Assembly (NCBI GenBank): GCA_011033025.1
Contig: WFMF01000097.1
Coordinates: forward strand, 310,001-374,000
From: Beroe forskalii
Taxonomy: Eukaryota > Ctenophora > Nuda > Beroida > Beroidae
Direction of reading: 5' to 3'
Length of the DNA stretch: 64,000 bases
Position numbers and translations under genes: made by a program. Of this stretch, positions 54,001 to 63,620 are shown piece by piece. The first letter of the stretch is position 1. The number at the start of each line of letters is the position of its first letter. Below the pieces are notes generated by a model. That model saw nothing but the letters and a program-made list of their open reading frames with translations, ran no database searches and was not told the DNA's origin.

Positions 54001-57000
54001 TTTATTTGTGTGGGGCCTTATTGACATCTGAATACAGTAAAACTATCGATAACTACAAGCTCTACGCGTTAATGAAATGAAGTTGGAACAGATGCCATCA
54101 CTTTCGCAGTGCAAATTACACTTTCATCAGCGTCATTATAATCATTATTCTAATACTACTTTATTTTCGACTATTGGTTGGCGGTAGCAAAACAAAGCAT
54201 TCATTGTGCTCTTCAATATCATATTTGTGCCATCTGTCCTGGACAAGGAATATGTCTACTTTTATCAAGGAGTTACTATATTCCTCTTGAGTTGCGAACT
54301 CGTTAAACGAAACAAATGATCATTATTCAAACATATATTCAATGACCGACATCACCTTTACTTCTCATTTGATTGTAGTATAGGTATAAAGTAGTGTTGT
54401 AAATTTTAAAATTTAAAATATTTTTGAATAATGATCCTTTGTTTCATTTAACGAGTTCGCAACTCAGAAGGAATATCAAGCAAACAAGGTTACTCTTCGA
54501 AATAACCCCACTAAAAGGAACTTATCACTTTGAATATTATTCTTTGAGGCTAATAATAAATTAATTTAAAAATCACACCCTATTTCAGTGGCACCGCGTT
54601 TTAAAGAAGGCGGTAAACCAGTTGACACGAAGATAGAGCAGGGATACTCCAACTTGCTCTTACCCTGTGGGGGAGTGGGGAGCCCTACCCCTACCCCTAA
54701 ATGGGAGAGAATAGGATCCCAACTACCAGAGGTAAGTAGGCAGTCCTACCCCTACCCCTAAATGGGAGAGAATAGGATCCCAACTACCAGAGGTAAGTAG
54801 GCAGTCCTACCCCTACCCCTAAATGGGAGAGAATAGGATCCCAATTCCCAACCACTAAAATTGTTATTTTTCTTAGCTCAACAAAAGTGCCACCTCAGTC
54901 CTAACTCCTTTAGCTGCTCACAAGTCCCAACAAATATTGATGAAAATTGACAGGAATATTGCAATAGTTGGAGATAAATGAATCAAAGTTAACGAATTAA
55001 CCAAAATTAACGATTCCTCGGTTTAATTTTTGATACGCTTGGTTAATCTGCATTAAAACATGGCGAAAGGACTTAACATTGCAGGCAACGAGTCACAATA
55101 ACATGCGAATTCTCTTGGTTTCCTGTTTCTGATATTTTGTAAACTTGTCTAGTAATCTGCCTCCTGAAAATTCTACACCTTTTCTTGAATTTTTCACACG
55201 CTTTACACTCACTAACCAAACATCAAAGGAAACGATCGCTTATCTTCTTATCGCTTTTTAATTATTCTTTTAATATCAGTTATTAAGCATTAGAAAATAC
55301 AAAAAATATTTTAGTTCTGTATTAAATCTTGCATTCTGTCGGTTATACAGTCTTATGTTACGTTCACACTTGTCCGACTCATGAGTTCATGTATCCTTAT
55401 TCCTTGATAAACGTTTGATGAGGGGTAAGGGCCACAGACACTTGGGAGGTCTTTCTAAAGACACAATCCCCGTGTCCAATGAGTCAAGTCCATCATGTTC
55501 AAATATCTGGCAAACTTTCTGGCAACAAATTGCCTAGTGGTGAACAATAGAACGAAAATATATGAAATACTGATAATAACAATGTGGAGTTAGGTCGTTC
55601 AGTCCAGAACAGCTAAAAGAAATGTGTTGAAATTCTGTGGTTCCATTGCTGATATTTTGGGCTTCTTTTCGTTTTCTTGTGTTCCAGACTATTTTAGGAT
55701 ACTAATTAAGTGATGAAAAATTGATGTCAGAGAATAGCTGTCACGTGTTGTATCCTAACCCCGTGGCATTGCTTCAGGGCTCGATGGTGATGGATGATGG
55801 GACTCTGAAACTGATCCGTGTGATGGCAATAGACGCTGGGGAGTACAAGTGCACTATTTCCAACAAGGAGGGATCTATTGACGTCACCATCACCCTCCTA
55901 GTCGAGAATAACGCTGGTTAGTTAAACTGTGGCGCGCACTCCACGGGGTGCAAGCCACAATCTCTTGAAGTGAAAAGTTCTGTCTTATTTTCAGAAAATA
56001 AAGACCTGGATATGAATATGTTAATTTATGACAGTAGAGCCGAGTGGCCCTGACACACCTCCCCTCAGAGATCAAGACAAACGGCACGGAGGAGGAGTAC
56101 AATGGAAGTCAGATCAACAAGAGGACCATGATAACGCTCATCATCTGCGTTCTACTGGTGGTTCTGTGCTTCATCATGGGGTTCGCGGCCTTCAGCTACC
56201 GGAGAAACCGCAAACGCAATCGCCATGAGGTATTGAACTGCTTTTATTCTCGCAGGATGGTTAAACTTGGCATTATAATGGCACATTCTGTGTGCCATCA
56301 TATTCACAGTATTTGCAATGTTTAGGCACCAAAGTAACCCTCCTCCCCTCTCAGGTCCACTACTTGAAGAATTACAACCCGATGTAACCAAAGTAACCCC
56401 CTCGCCTCTCAGGTCCACTACTTGGAGAATGACAACCCGATGGCTCTAGACTCCCCCCTGAACACGATGCCTCTCACTAATCTTCACCACGGTCACTGGA
56501 ACAGCATGGTGAGTGCCTTACTGCTTTACTCACTTCTCCTGCAACGCCAGTGTAATGATTCATTTGAAACAGTTTCACGAATTCCTCCTCGTCCTTTCAG
56601 CCCTTGTTTAAGTAACCGAGGACCATGGTTCCCCTATAATATTCCTGACCCACTGTTTCAGCACAATGGAGAGGACATGGGCATGTCACCAGGCATCACT
56701 GCTCTCTCAAGTCTCCAAGAAGTTGAGGGTACGTTCCTCCCAAACTTATTTCTCTGTCTGTAATACTGTGTGATTCGAGTTTATTTTTTGAACCTGGTAA
56801 AAACATCTGACATCAACAAGGTTGAAAGTTTCGCGGTTTCTTGTCTTCACCTCAATTTGTGATGCTCCATTCCACAATAACTCCCCTGCAGATGAAGCGC
56901 CGCCAGCCTACTCGGAGCAGCCTCAGATCCTCCGGAGTTTGTCCCACTCGGACTACCATCTGCTCTCCTTCCCCCAGCCCTCCCCCTCGCCTGATTCCTT

Positions 57001-57361
57001 CCTCTACCAGCCACTCGCCCAGATCAACACCGACTTCAGGGCGCCGCCCCCGGCCCCGCCCCGAGGGGGGCCGCCCAAGGAACCCGCCCCCCTCCCCCCT
57101 CGCTCCACGCCACTCGACACCTCTCCTGGGCGGACTCCTCAGCATGAATACAGCACGGCTATTGGGCCTCACCCCCCTAACCCTGTCAACGGGGGTGGAC
57201 CCCCGAACGGACCGCCCGTGAGTGGGAATGGGGCGCAGCCCCCGCCCCCTCCGAGGTTCATTACTTCCCTGCCAGACAATTCTCCGGCCTTCATATCGAC
57301 ACTTCCTGATGACGTGATAATGACGTCACAGAGTCAGCTAAACAATGAGCCCCCTGACTGA
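36059..57361 (+). CDS. Transmembrane semaphorin, 3' portion (Sema-PSI-Ig-Ig-TM-Pro-rich tail)
   Basis: Fourteen exons with matching phases: 36,059-36,110; 37,134-37,266; 37,537-37,702; 42,216-42,289; 42,868-42,983 (C-terminal Sema domain: WFEDDTLYTVFSGPTN, STGSILCTYTLQELEAAFKG, SSNDQGEVVKI); 44,905-45,033 (PSI: CVSNYYPMCGWCHSADSWSC); 45,435-45,535 and 47,004-47,150 (first Ig, ending DDDGCYQC); 54,589-54,731 and 55,778-55,916 (second Ig, DAGEYKC); 56,069-56,229 (membrane helix from MITLIICVLLVVLCF, then basic RRNRKRNR); 56,413-56,508; 56,662-56,728; 56,892-57,361 (tail, stop TGA). About 660 residues are recovered; roughly the first 300 residues of the Sema propeller, which binds plexins, lie in exons not found. 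Semaphorins act as cell-surface guidance and adhesion ligands or receptors. The tail has PPAY (WW/Nedd4-type ligand) and PAPPRGGPP and PLPPRSTPL (SH3-type ligands). Two Ig domains are unusual. Several exon edges carry tandem duplications. Confidence 0.88.
36200..36353. mobile_element. Foldback MITE with internal CTCGGGC hairpins
   Basis: Outer arms ATAGACACTTGCCTGATCGG and (reverse complement of the right side) ATAGATGGACACGCGCCTAT both lead into GGGTCCAT. Inside are two short hairpins, CCCTCGCCCTACGGGCTCGG and CCCTCGGGCTTTCGCCCTCG. It lies in the first recovered semaphorin intron, 90 bp after the exon. Confidence 0.65.
36354..37133. other. Semaphorin intron remainder
   Basis: Contains an 84-codon frame (36,620-36,874) with no recognisable domain and no splice framing; left out as a gene. 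Confidence 0.5.
37703..40640. other. Semaphorin intron, first part
   Basis: No exon or nested gene was recognised in about 2.9 kb of AT-rich sequence. Near 40,480-40,560 is a GTGTGT/ACACAC imperfect inverted pair around GTTTCTACGTTCGAAAC. Confidence 0.5.
40644..41812. repeat. About 1.2-kb block with recurring GATCATTTGACCC motif
   Basis: GGGTCAAATGATC or its complement occurs repeatedly in both orientations (about 40,650, 41,030-41,075, 41,545-41,660). The block is bounded by GGGTCAAATGATCCTA at the left and TAGGATCATTTGCCCC at the right, which look like terminal inverted repeats. Probably a non-autonomous DNA element inside a semaphorin intron. Confidence 0.5.
42019..42122. mobile_element. 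104-bp foldback element with two internal hairpins
   Basis: Ends GTGACCGTATACC and GGTATACGGTCAC are perfect inverted repeats. Internal stems are GATAATG/CATTATC and ACTTACA/TGTAAGT, each with a loop containing CTCGGC then CGCCTCG. It sits about 95 bp upstream of a semaphorin exon. Confidence 0.75.
43655..44900. repeat. About 25-bp CTTGACACCAGTGTCACCGC minisatellite
   Basis: About 50 units with a TGACACCAGTGTCA near-palindrome core. The distal part has higher-order structure: a block starting GACTTGAAACCAGTGTCATC recurs with a 262-bp period (about 44,245 and about 44,507). The last units run to within a few bases of the acceptor of the PSI exon at 44,905. Confidence 0.95.
45955..45971. repeat. 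Poly(G) run
   Basis: About 17 consecutive G (beginning AAAGGGGG) in the intron preceding the 39-bp minisatellite. Confidence 0.9.
46080..47003 (+). repeat. 39-bp minisatellite made of splice-acceptor units
   Basis: About 23 copies. Each unit is GAGGCGTGATCCC followed by TTGTTAACCCCCGTG and TTTTGTCCCAG. The true exon at 47,004 begins GAGGCGTGATCCCGCGG and is preceded by TTGTTTTGTTCCAG, so each unit repeats the 3' splice site and the first 13 exon bases. In the exon's frame a unit reads GGVIPC then TAA stop, so use of an upstream copy would truncate the protein. The long frames across the array are in the other phases and are not genes. Confidence 0.95.
47891..49201 (-). CDS. Class A-like GPCR, intronless, nested in semaphorin intron
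   Basis: A 436-residue single-exon protein with seven hydrophobic helices at about 31-54, 63-90, 101-131, 140-160, 200-228, 243-270 and 290-314. Rhodopsin-family hallmarks are present but altered: an Asn in TM1 (LNLLV), SCDCLTG in TM2 where the conserved Asp is expected, VRTINIYLPFHRM where DRY normally sits (VRT), and NPVIL at 308-312 in place of NPxxY. No Cys precedes TM3, so the usual TM3-ECL2 disulfide appears absent. The N-terminus is short (about 30 residues) with no signal peptide. The C-terminal tail is about 120 residues, Ser/Thr-rich and then acidic, suitable for kinase and arrestin control. It lies on the opposite strand inside the intron between the two Ig domains. The RTINIYLPF signature resembles large invertebrate orphan-receptor families; ligand unknown. 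It is markedly GC-rich compared with its surroundings, and the long antisense frames (48,215-48,877) are shadows. Confidence 0.85.
   Translation of the reverse strand: MASYPTTNFADHQTTGWTDTRLYLGSTFNTVMGGLDLWLGLQAIVLNLLVMSFYLKSYKKIVPFMYLMIASCDCLTGFAALLCSLIFILIETQPDTALRVLAPAYSIFSVTFKVSVFLNLCISVVRTINIYLPFHRMRILEVAVATALYTAGWAAFLVWELCEWGGLTQYSLFEVSLYSPGQFHNFFDEESNTASKECQRILLFIGLPYLLPSLLVVVFMVLQLFTILKTRPEKTANTETQRKITITILILTAVFFVCNTVYISYPVMYCSARELGPGEKRQRDEFRRDYMLRHVMGVVCPFLNAALNPVILIGRGEALSKFLKRKIFHLSKGGGGDGTSMTSASTRRITQCTSIRNLNYRARPISMISILETPAVAGGAAEGCTEGVSLGSASLVNPILENPPTDQEDNSRAEPRRETPDSPKLNNNETTGETSI
49202..52064. other. Semaphorin intron upstream of the nested GPCR
   Basis: No gene recognised. 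Any GPCR promoter would lie just above 49,201, but no TATA-like element is clear. Minus-strand frames at 50,749-51,670 are short and featureless. Confidence 0.45.
52065..52918. repeat. 16-bp CATCACTGTCACCAGT array
   Basis: About 53 nearly identical units, with a few CACCACTG and AATCACTG variants. As 16 is not a multiple of three, all three plus frames read the same 16-residue cycle (SSLSPVITVTSHHCHQ), which explains the 316-codon frame here. Homogeneity suggests recent expansion. Confidence 0.97.
52919..54278. other. Semaphorin intron, no gene recognised
   Basis: AT-rich; minus-strand frames at 53,009-53,542 have no recognisable domain and no splice framing. Confidence 0.45.
54279..54474. 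mobile_element. 196-bp foldback MITE with about 50-bp inverted ends
   Basis: Left end ATTCCTCTTGAGTTGCGAAC then TCGTTAAACGAAACAAATGA. The right end is its complement (GTTCGCAACTCAGAAGGAAT) with few mismatches. The interior is AT-rich and non-coding. It lies about 115 bp upstream of the exon starting the second Ig domain. Confidence 0.8.
54672..54845 (+). repeat. 61-bp tandem repeat duplicating an exon end and its donor
   Basis: The last coding bases of the exon (TCCCAACTACCAGAG) and its GTAAGTAGG donor at 54,732 are repeated 61 bp later with a second intact donor at 54,793. A third partial copy loses the donor. Each unit also has GTAGGCAG before CCTACCCCTACCCC, an acceptor-like AG. Since 61 is not a multiple of three, use of the second donor would change frame. 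Confidence 0.9.
54846..55777. other. Semaphorin intron
   Basis: No features recognised. A CTTGTGTTCCAG at about 55,676-55,687 is a competing acceptor, but the sequence after it is interrupted by stops in the required frame, so the exon is taken to start at 55,778. Confidence 0.5.
56330..56425 (+). repeat. 58-bp duplication of an acceptor and exon start
   Basis: CCTCTCAGGTCCACTACTTG occurs twice, at acceptors before 56,355 and 56,413. The upstream copy has drifted and reads HYLKNYNPM then TAA. The downstream copy continues into the real exon (HYLENDNPMALDS). The upstream copy is therefore a decoy 3' splice site. Confidence 0.9.
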
Positions 57362-58980
57362 GGCGCAGGCTTTTATAGGATTAATGTATTTGTATAGAGC
57401 CCGTCTTTATAGGTTGTATCTGGGTGAGCTCCGAGTTTTGAATCCCACGATTGGTAATTTCTTCCTTGCCGTTCAACTATTAAGAAAGGTGAATTGAACA
57501 TGTAAAAACCTACGGAATTCAGGAAAATGACAGGAAAGGCTTGCTTTGACTTACATTCTCTAGAAAAAGATAATCTCTATATGTTAAGAAAAAAAGTTTA
57601 CTAAACAGAAACTGTTAATAACAAGTCTCCTTTTATTCACTTTTATCGTATACTTTATATTAAGTTATATTTATAAAGGGTTATAAAAATTTACATTTAA
57701 AATGCACTCAGGTATGGCTTCCAGTTATGAATTTGAGATTTTTTCCACGAGGTTGTCCAATCTGAAATTTTTGGATGCCCTCCTTCAATTTGAATTTGAT
57801 TGAAACTTTTATCAGCATAGAATATTTACAATATTTACATGTCCCCTGTCACATTTTATCTGTTAGATAATGGTTGCTCGCTACGGTAGCCTGATGTCAC
57901 TTTTAACAGTTATTGACCCCGTTTAACTTTACGTAAGTTTACACGCACACACACAATTTGAATTATCAGCTAAATTTAAGGTCTGCTTGGCAGATTTAAC
58001 TGGTTTTTATTTATTTTCATTTCGTTTATTGCCAAGTGATACTGGTCAAAGATTTTGATGATATATTATTTTTGCATGTTTTGATTTGAGTGAAAAAATA
58101 TTTATGAAATTTTATTTTTAGAGTTTTAGAAATAAATTAACTTCAAGTCACACAATGAGATGTCATATTGTTCCGCGCCATGCTCCTCTATAAAGTAGAT
58201 CTTTAACTTGTAAGCGAAGTTTTGTTTTGAAGATATTGATAGCTCCGGCCTTGATGAGTTTATTATTTGATTTTATATTTTCTGTGAAAATTGTGTTTTG
58301 CGCAACATAGAGTTCTATATAATATTTTCTTGTTGATTATTGTGTTATTAAGATGTAAAATATTCTAGCCATTTTTCACTTAATGAATGGTTCATTCCTG
58401 TGTATGCTGTCGATAACGTCCCCGGTCCCATACCAGTGTCCAGTGGGCTTCAATTTGTCTGAATCTGCAAATTGTACATTTAAAATCTTATGTTTCACCA
58501 TCGCTATTGAATAACACCTCCAGCAGAGCATAATATGTTTTTGATTACATTCTCTCCGACTTACAATGAAATTCTACCCGTTTTGAACTGCGATAAGACT
58601 TCTATTCCACTGATTTTATCAAAAATATTAAATCGCACGATTCATACACGATTTGCAAATTCGGTTATTTTTAGTTCCATTTCCTGTCTTTATCGTACGT
58701 TGCTTGTGCATCAAGGAAGCACACACAGCGCCTGGCTGTTGAGTTTCGTACGACATTTTGACTTTCGTTATCATCTCAACATATTACCGTTAGCCGCAAA
58801 TCAGTAATGCCCTATCCCTCAAGCGTAAGTTTTTTGGCATATGGCAATAATCATTTGAGATTGAATTTTAACAATTGCATGCATGAAATTCAAATGAAAA
58901 TTTGGTCGTAACTTTTCAAATTTCATGCAAATTCAATTGGCTTTTGATCGGACGCATTCTGCACATAGCGTCCAATGGAA
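57362..58980 (+). other. Semaphorin 3' UTR and downstream flank
   Basis: AT-rich with no gene. The first clear poly(A) signal after the stop is AATAAA at 58,131-58,136, which would give a 3' UTR of about 0.8 kb. A 90-codon frame at 58,535-58,807 is unsupported. Confidence 0.5.
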
Positions 58981-58984
58981 GATT

Positions 58985-59320
58985 ATTTCAAGTTGGTCAT
59001 TGGCAGAATTTATTCTATTGTTCATATTATTGTCAGCACATTGAAATGTGATTGTGCGCACTTGATTTGAACATTTTGCGCACTCAATGTTTACATTGTG
59101 CGCACTAATGGTCTGCATTGTGCACACTCATGGTTTGCATTGTGCGCACTCAAAGTTTGCATTGTGCGCGCACAATTTTAGTATCATGTGCATTCAATGT
59201 TAAAGCATAAAGCGCACTCAATGTTAACATTGCGCACGCTAAATGTAAACAATGTGAACGCTAAATGTTAATAATTAACATTGTTCACGCTCAAGGTCTA
59301 CATTATGCAATTGCATGCTC
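58985..59320 (-). repeat. Diverged 22-bp satellite block, minus orientation
   Basis: Units such as GCGCACTCAATGTTTACATT match the reverse complement of the main array's unit but are strongly diverged. Orientation flips at about 59,325. Confidence 0.8.
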
Positions 59321-59334
59321 AATCACTTTTTGCC

Positions 59335-61650
59335 TCGATGTTAACATTGAGCATGCACGATAATAACATTGAGTGTGTACAATGTTAACATTGAGTATGT
59401 ACAATATTAACATTGAGTGTGTACAATGTTAACATTGAGTTTGTACAATGTTAACATTGAGTTTGTACAATGTTAACATTGAGCGTGCACAATGTTAACA
59501 TTGAGCGTACACAATGTCAACATTGAGCGTGCACAATGTTAACATTGAGCGTGCACGATGTTAACATTGAGCGTGCAAAATGTTAACATTGAGCGTGCAC
59601 AATGTCAACATTGAGCGTGCACAATGTTTACATTGAGCGTGCACAATGTCAACATTGAACGTGCACAATGTTAACATTGAGCGTGCACAATGTCAACATT
59701 GAGCGTGCACAATGTTAACATTGAGCGTGCACGATGTTAACATTGAGCGTGCACAATGTTAACATTGAGCGTGCACAATGTCAACATTGAGCGTGCACAA
59801 TGTTTACATTGAGCGTGCACAATGTCAACATTGAGCGTGCACAATGTTAACATTGAGCGTGCACAATGTCAACATTGAGCGTGCACAATGTAAACATAAA
59901 GCGTGCACAATGTCAACATTGAGCGTGCACAATGTTAACATTGAGCATGCACGATAATAACATTGAGCGTGCACAATGTCAACATTGAGCGTGCACAATG
60001 TTAACATTGAGCGTGCACAATGTCAACATTGAGCGTGCACAATGTCAACATTGAGCGTGCACAATGTCAACATTGAGCGTGCACAATGTCAACATTGAGC
60101 GTGCACAATGTTAACATTGAGCATGCACGATAATAACATTGAGTGTGTACAATGTTAACATTGAGTATGTACAATATAAACATTGAGTGTGTACAATGTT
60201 AACATTGAGTTTGTACAATGTTAACATTGAGTTTGTACAATGTTAACATTGAGTTTGTACAATGTTAACATTGAGCGTATACAATTTAACATTGAGCGTG
60301 CACAATGTCAACATTAAGCGTGCACAATGTTAACATTGAGCGTGCACGATGTTAACATTGAGCGTGCACAATGTTAACATTGAGCGTGCACAATGTCAAC
60401 ATTGAGCGTGCACAATATAAACATTGAGTGTGTACAATGTTAACATTGAGTTTGTACAATGTTAACATTGAGTTTGTACAATGTTAACATTGAGCGTGCA
60501 CAATGTTAACATTGAGCGTGCACGATGTTAACATTGAGCGTGCACAATGTTAACATTGAGCGTGCACAATGTCAACATTGAGCGTGCACAATGTTTACAT
60601 TGAGCGTGCACAATGTCAACATTGAGCGTGCACAATGTCAACATTGAGCGTACACAATGTCAACATTGAGCGTGCACAATGTCAACATTGAGCATGCACG
60701 ATAATAACATTGAGTGTGTACAATGTTAACATTGAGCGTGCACAATGTCAACATTGAGCGTGCACAATGTTAACATTGAGCGTGCACGATGTTAACATTG
60801 AGCGTGCACAATGTTAACATTGAGCGTGCACAATGTCAACATTGAGCGTGCACAATGTTTACATTGAGCGTGCACAATGTCAACATTGAGCGTGCACAAT
60901 GTTAACATTGAGCGTGCACAATGTCAACATTGAGCGTGCACAATGTCAACATTGAGCGTGCACAATGTCAACATTGAGCGTGCACAATGTCAACATTGAG
61001 CGTGCACAATGTTAACATTGAGCGTGCACAATGTTAACATTGAGCGTGCACGATGCTAACATTGAGCGTGCACAATGTTAACATTGAGCGTGCACAATGT
61101 CAACATTGAGCGTGCACATTGTTTACATTGAGCGTGCACAATGTCAACATTGAGCGTGCACAATGTTAACATTGAGCGTCCACAATGTTAACATTGAGCG
61201 TGCACAATGTCAACATTGAGCGTGCACAATGTCAACATTGAGCGTGCACAATGTCAACATTGAGCGTGCACAATGTCAACATTGAGCGTGCACAATGTCA
61301 ACATCGAGCGTGCACAATGCCAACATTGAGCGTGCACAATGTCAACATTGAGCGTACACAATGTCAACATTGAGCGTGCACAATATTATCATTGAACGTG
61401 TACAATATGAACATTGAGCGTGCACATGTGAATATTGAGCGTGCACAATATTATTATTGAACGTGCACAATATTATTAATATTATTGAACGTGCACAATA
61501 TTATTATTGAACGTGCACAATGATTACATCGGTCGTGCACACTGATGACTGAGCAAAGAGTGTTAGCATTGAGCGTGCACAGTGTTATTGTTAACATTGA
61601 GTGTGCACAATGTTAACAATAATAACATTGAGCTTGTACAATGATAACAT
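59335..61650 (+). repeat. 22-bp satellite, main block, plus orientation
   Basis: About 105 copies of ACAATGTTAACATTGAGCGTGC (written here as the unit in two parts: ACAATGTTAACA and TTGAGCGTGC). The core AATGTTAACATT is a 12-bp palindrome and GTGCAC is a 6-bp palindrome. Variants at the core (GTTAAC, GTCAAC, GTTTAC, and ACGATG for ACAATG) recur in the same order several times (about 59,520, 59,680, 60,310, 60,500, 60,740 and 61,010), which shows higher-order repeat structure. Confidence 0.95.
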
Positions 61651-61654
61651 TGAG

Positions 61655-62280
61655 CATGCGGACGCGCTCGCACCCGCCGAAGGCAAAGGGGTCAGACAAC
61701 ATCTGATAAGAGCATGTACAATATTAACATCCCTACGGACGTTGCCTGTTTATTTTTTCTGACTGTATGGCTTGTTTGTTTACACACCTTTTAGTTTAAT
61801 CCGATAAATCTCGTAGGGCGTTACCTTGCTAAACACGTATACCCCTGTTATCGTCGCGCCGCGTGGCGCGTACACACACCTGTGCGGGCTTAGGAAGGTG
61901 TTACCATACCCCTTCCTGAGCCCGCATAGGTGTGCGTACGCACCGTGCGGCGCTTCCCTACGGAAATTGTCGTACGATGTATGACCCGCTGACGCCTTGT
62001 CTGACGTCGTCAGACCCATTATTTTAAATTTTAGGCAACGCCTGACAACTGACGCCAGCCGCGAAGCGGCTGGCGTCAGCGCGGCGCTGATTCTCGAGAG
62101 GGTCTGTCAACGCCTTGCCCTAACCAGGACCCTGGTTACGCGCACGCCCCTGGTTAGGGGAAGTCAATGCCAGACAATACGGAAACCGCGCCGTGCAACG
62201 CAAACAGGGATATACATTATATAGCAACCCTACCCCGCGCGCACGTTCCATATTTGGAGCTGGATATATGCATGCTCAAA
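61655..62280. other. GC-rich, palindrome-rich spacer between inverted satellite blocks
   Basis: CpG-dense in contrast to the satellites. Holds a large hairpin at 61,857-61,953, a short perfect hairpin at 62,047-62,077 (GACGCCAGCCGC / GCGGCTGGCGTC) and paired CCCTAACCAGG / CCTGGTTAGGGG strings. Shares motifs with the island at 28.03-28.50 kb. Frames on both strands are short and unsupported. Confidence 0.7.
61857..61953. repeat. Long hairpin, about 42-bp arms
   Basis: Left arm CGCCGCGTGGCGCGTACACA then CACCTGTGCGGGCTTAGG. The right arm is its near-perfect complement (CCTGAGCCCGCATAGG then TGTGCGTACGCACCGTGCG), with a loop of about 12 nt near TGTTACCATACC. Several mismatches are of the G-T type. 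Confidence 0.85.
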
Positions 62281-62284
62281 CTCA

Positions 62285-63310
62285 AAATCAATGTTAACAT
62301 TGTGTACGCTCAATAATAATATTGTGTACGCTCAATGATGACATTGTGTACGCTCAATGTCACCATTGTGTACGCTTAATGTTAACATTGTGATTGTACA
62401 TACTCAATGTTAACATTGTGCACGCCAAATGTTAACCTTGTGTATGCTCAATGTTAACATTCACATTGTCCATCATCAATGTTTACATTGTGCACCCTCA
62501 ATGTTTACATTGTGCACCCTCAATGTTTACATTGTGCACGCTCAATGTTAACACTGTAAACGCTCAATGTTATTGTTAACATTGTGTACGCTCAATAATA
62601 ATATTGTGTACGCTCAATGATGACATTGTGTACGCTCAATGTCAACATTGTGTACGCTTAATGTTAACCTTGTACCTGCTCAATGTTAACATTGTGCACC
62701 CTCAATGTTAACACTGTGCACCCTCAATGTTAACACTGTGCACACTTAATGTCAACATTGTGTCATTGTTCACGCTCAATGTTAACATTGTGCACGCTCA
62801 ATGTTTATATTGTGCACGCTCAATGTTTACATTGTGCACGTTCAATGTTAACATTGTGCACGCTCAATGTTAACATTGTGCACGCTCAATGTTAACATTG
62901 TGCACGCTCAATGTTAATATTGTGCACGCTCAATGTTAACATTGTGCACGCTCAATGTTAACATTGTGCACGCTCAATGTTAACATTGTGCACGCTCAAT
63001 GTTAACATTGTGCACGCTCAATGTTAACATTGTGCACGCTCATTGTTAATGTTTACATTGTACCTGCTCAATGTTTTCACTGTGCACGCTTAATGTTAAC
63101 ATTGTGCACGCTCAATGTTTTCACTGTGCACGCTCAATGTTAACATTATGCACGCTCAATGTTAATATTGTGCACGCTAAATGCTAACATTGTGCATGCT
63201 CAATGTAAACATTGTGCACGCTCAATGTTAACATTATGTACGCTCAATGTTAACATTGTGCACACTAAATGTTAAGATTGTGCACGGTCAATGTTTGCAT
63301 TGTGCACGCC
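62285..63310 (-). repeat. 22-bp satellite, second block, minus orientation
   Basis: Units TGTTAACATTGTGCACGCTC are the exact reverse complement of the main block's unit. The most homogeneous stretch is about 62,830-63,040, with decay toward both ends. Together with the main block it forms a head-to-head pair around the spacer. Confidence 0.95.
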
Positions 63311-63512
63311 CAATTTAGTTACCTAATCTATTCGTCTTAATTTCACACCCAAATTGAACAAGAACTCGCCAGGTGCAGCATGACAGGTCAATGCAAATTA
63401 ATAAATTTGTTACTTCATATATTATATCCTCAATTTGGGCTTATTTCCAACGGCTACTGCTAGCAAAATAATAAAATTTGTGTTATGGCGGCAACGTGTA
63501 CTCAATATTCAT

Positions 63513-63620
63513 GGGATCATTCACATATTACGTCACGATTTGGATCAGGGTAAGGGGCGCTATAAATGCTGACAATACGAGGGCTTGCCACTAAAGCAGA
63601 AAGTAATATGTGAACGGTCC
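63513..63620. mobile_element. 108-bp MITE, TTCACATATTACGT family
   Basis: Ends GGGATCATTCACATATTACG and (right end, reverse complement) GGACCGTTCACATATTACTT. Same family as 27,780-27,938 and the single end at about 12,050. Confidence 0.7.

Noticed and set aside
55721..55777. Upstream extension of the second Ig exon (MMSENSCHVLYP...)
   Set aside because: No acceptor in the right phase; the GCTTCAG before 55,778 gives a clean phase-0 join and a complete Ig strand order.
56044..56068. Acceptor at about 56,036 (ATGACAG) for the membrane-helix exon
   Set aside because: It would enter the exon in a frame that does not give the membrane helix; the CCCCTCAG at 56,061-56,068 keeps phase.
59335..63310. 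CRISPR-like array
   Set aside because: Units are contiguous with no unique spacers and orientation flips; the genome is eukaryotic.
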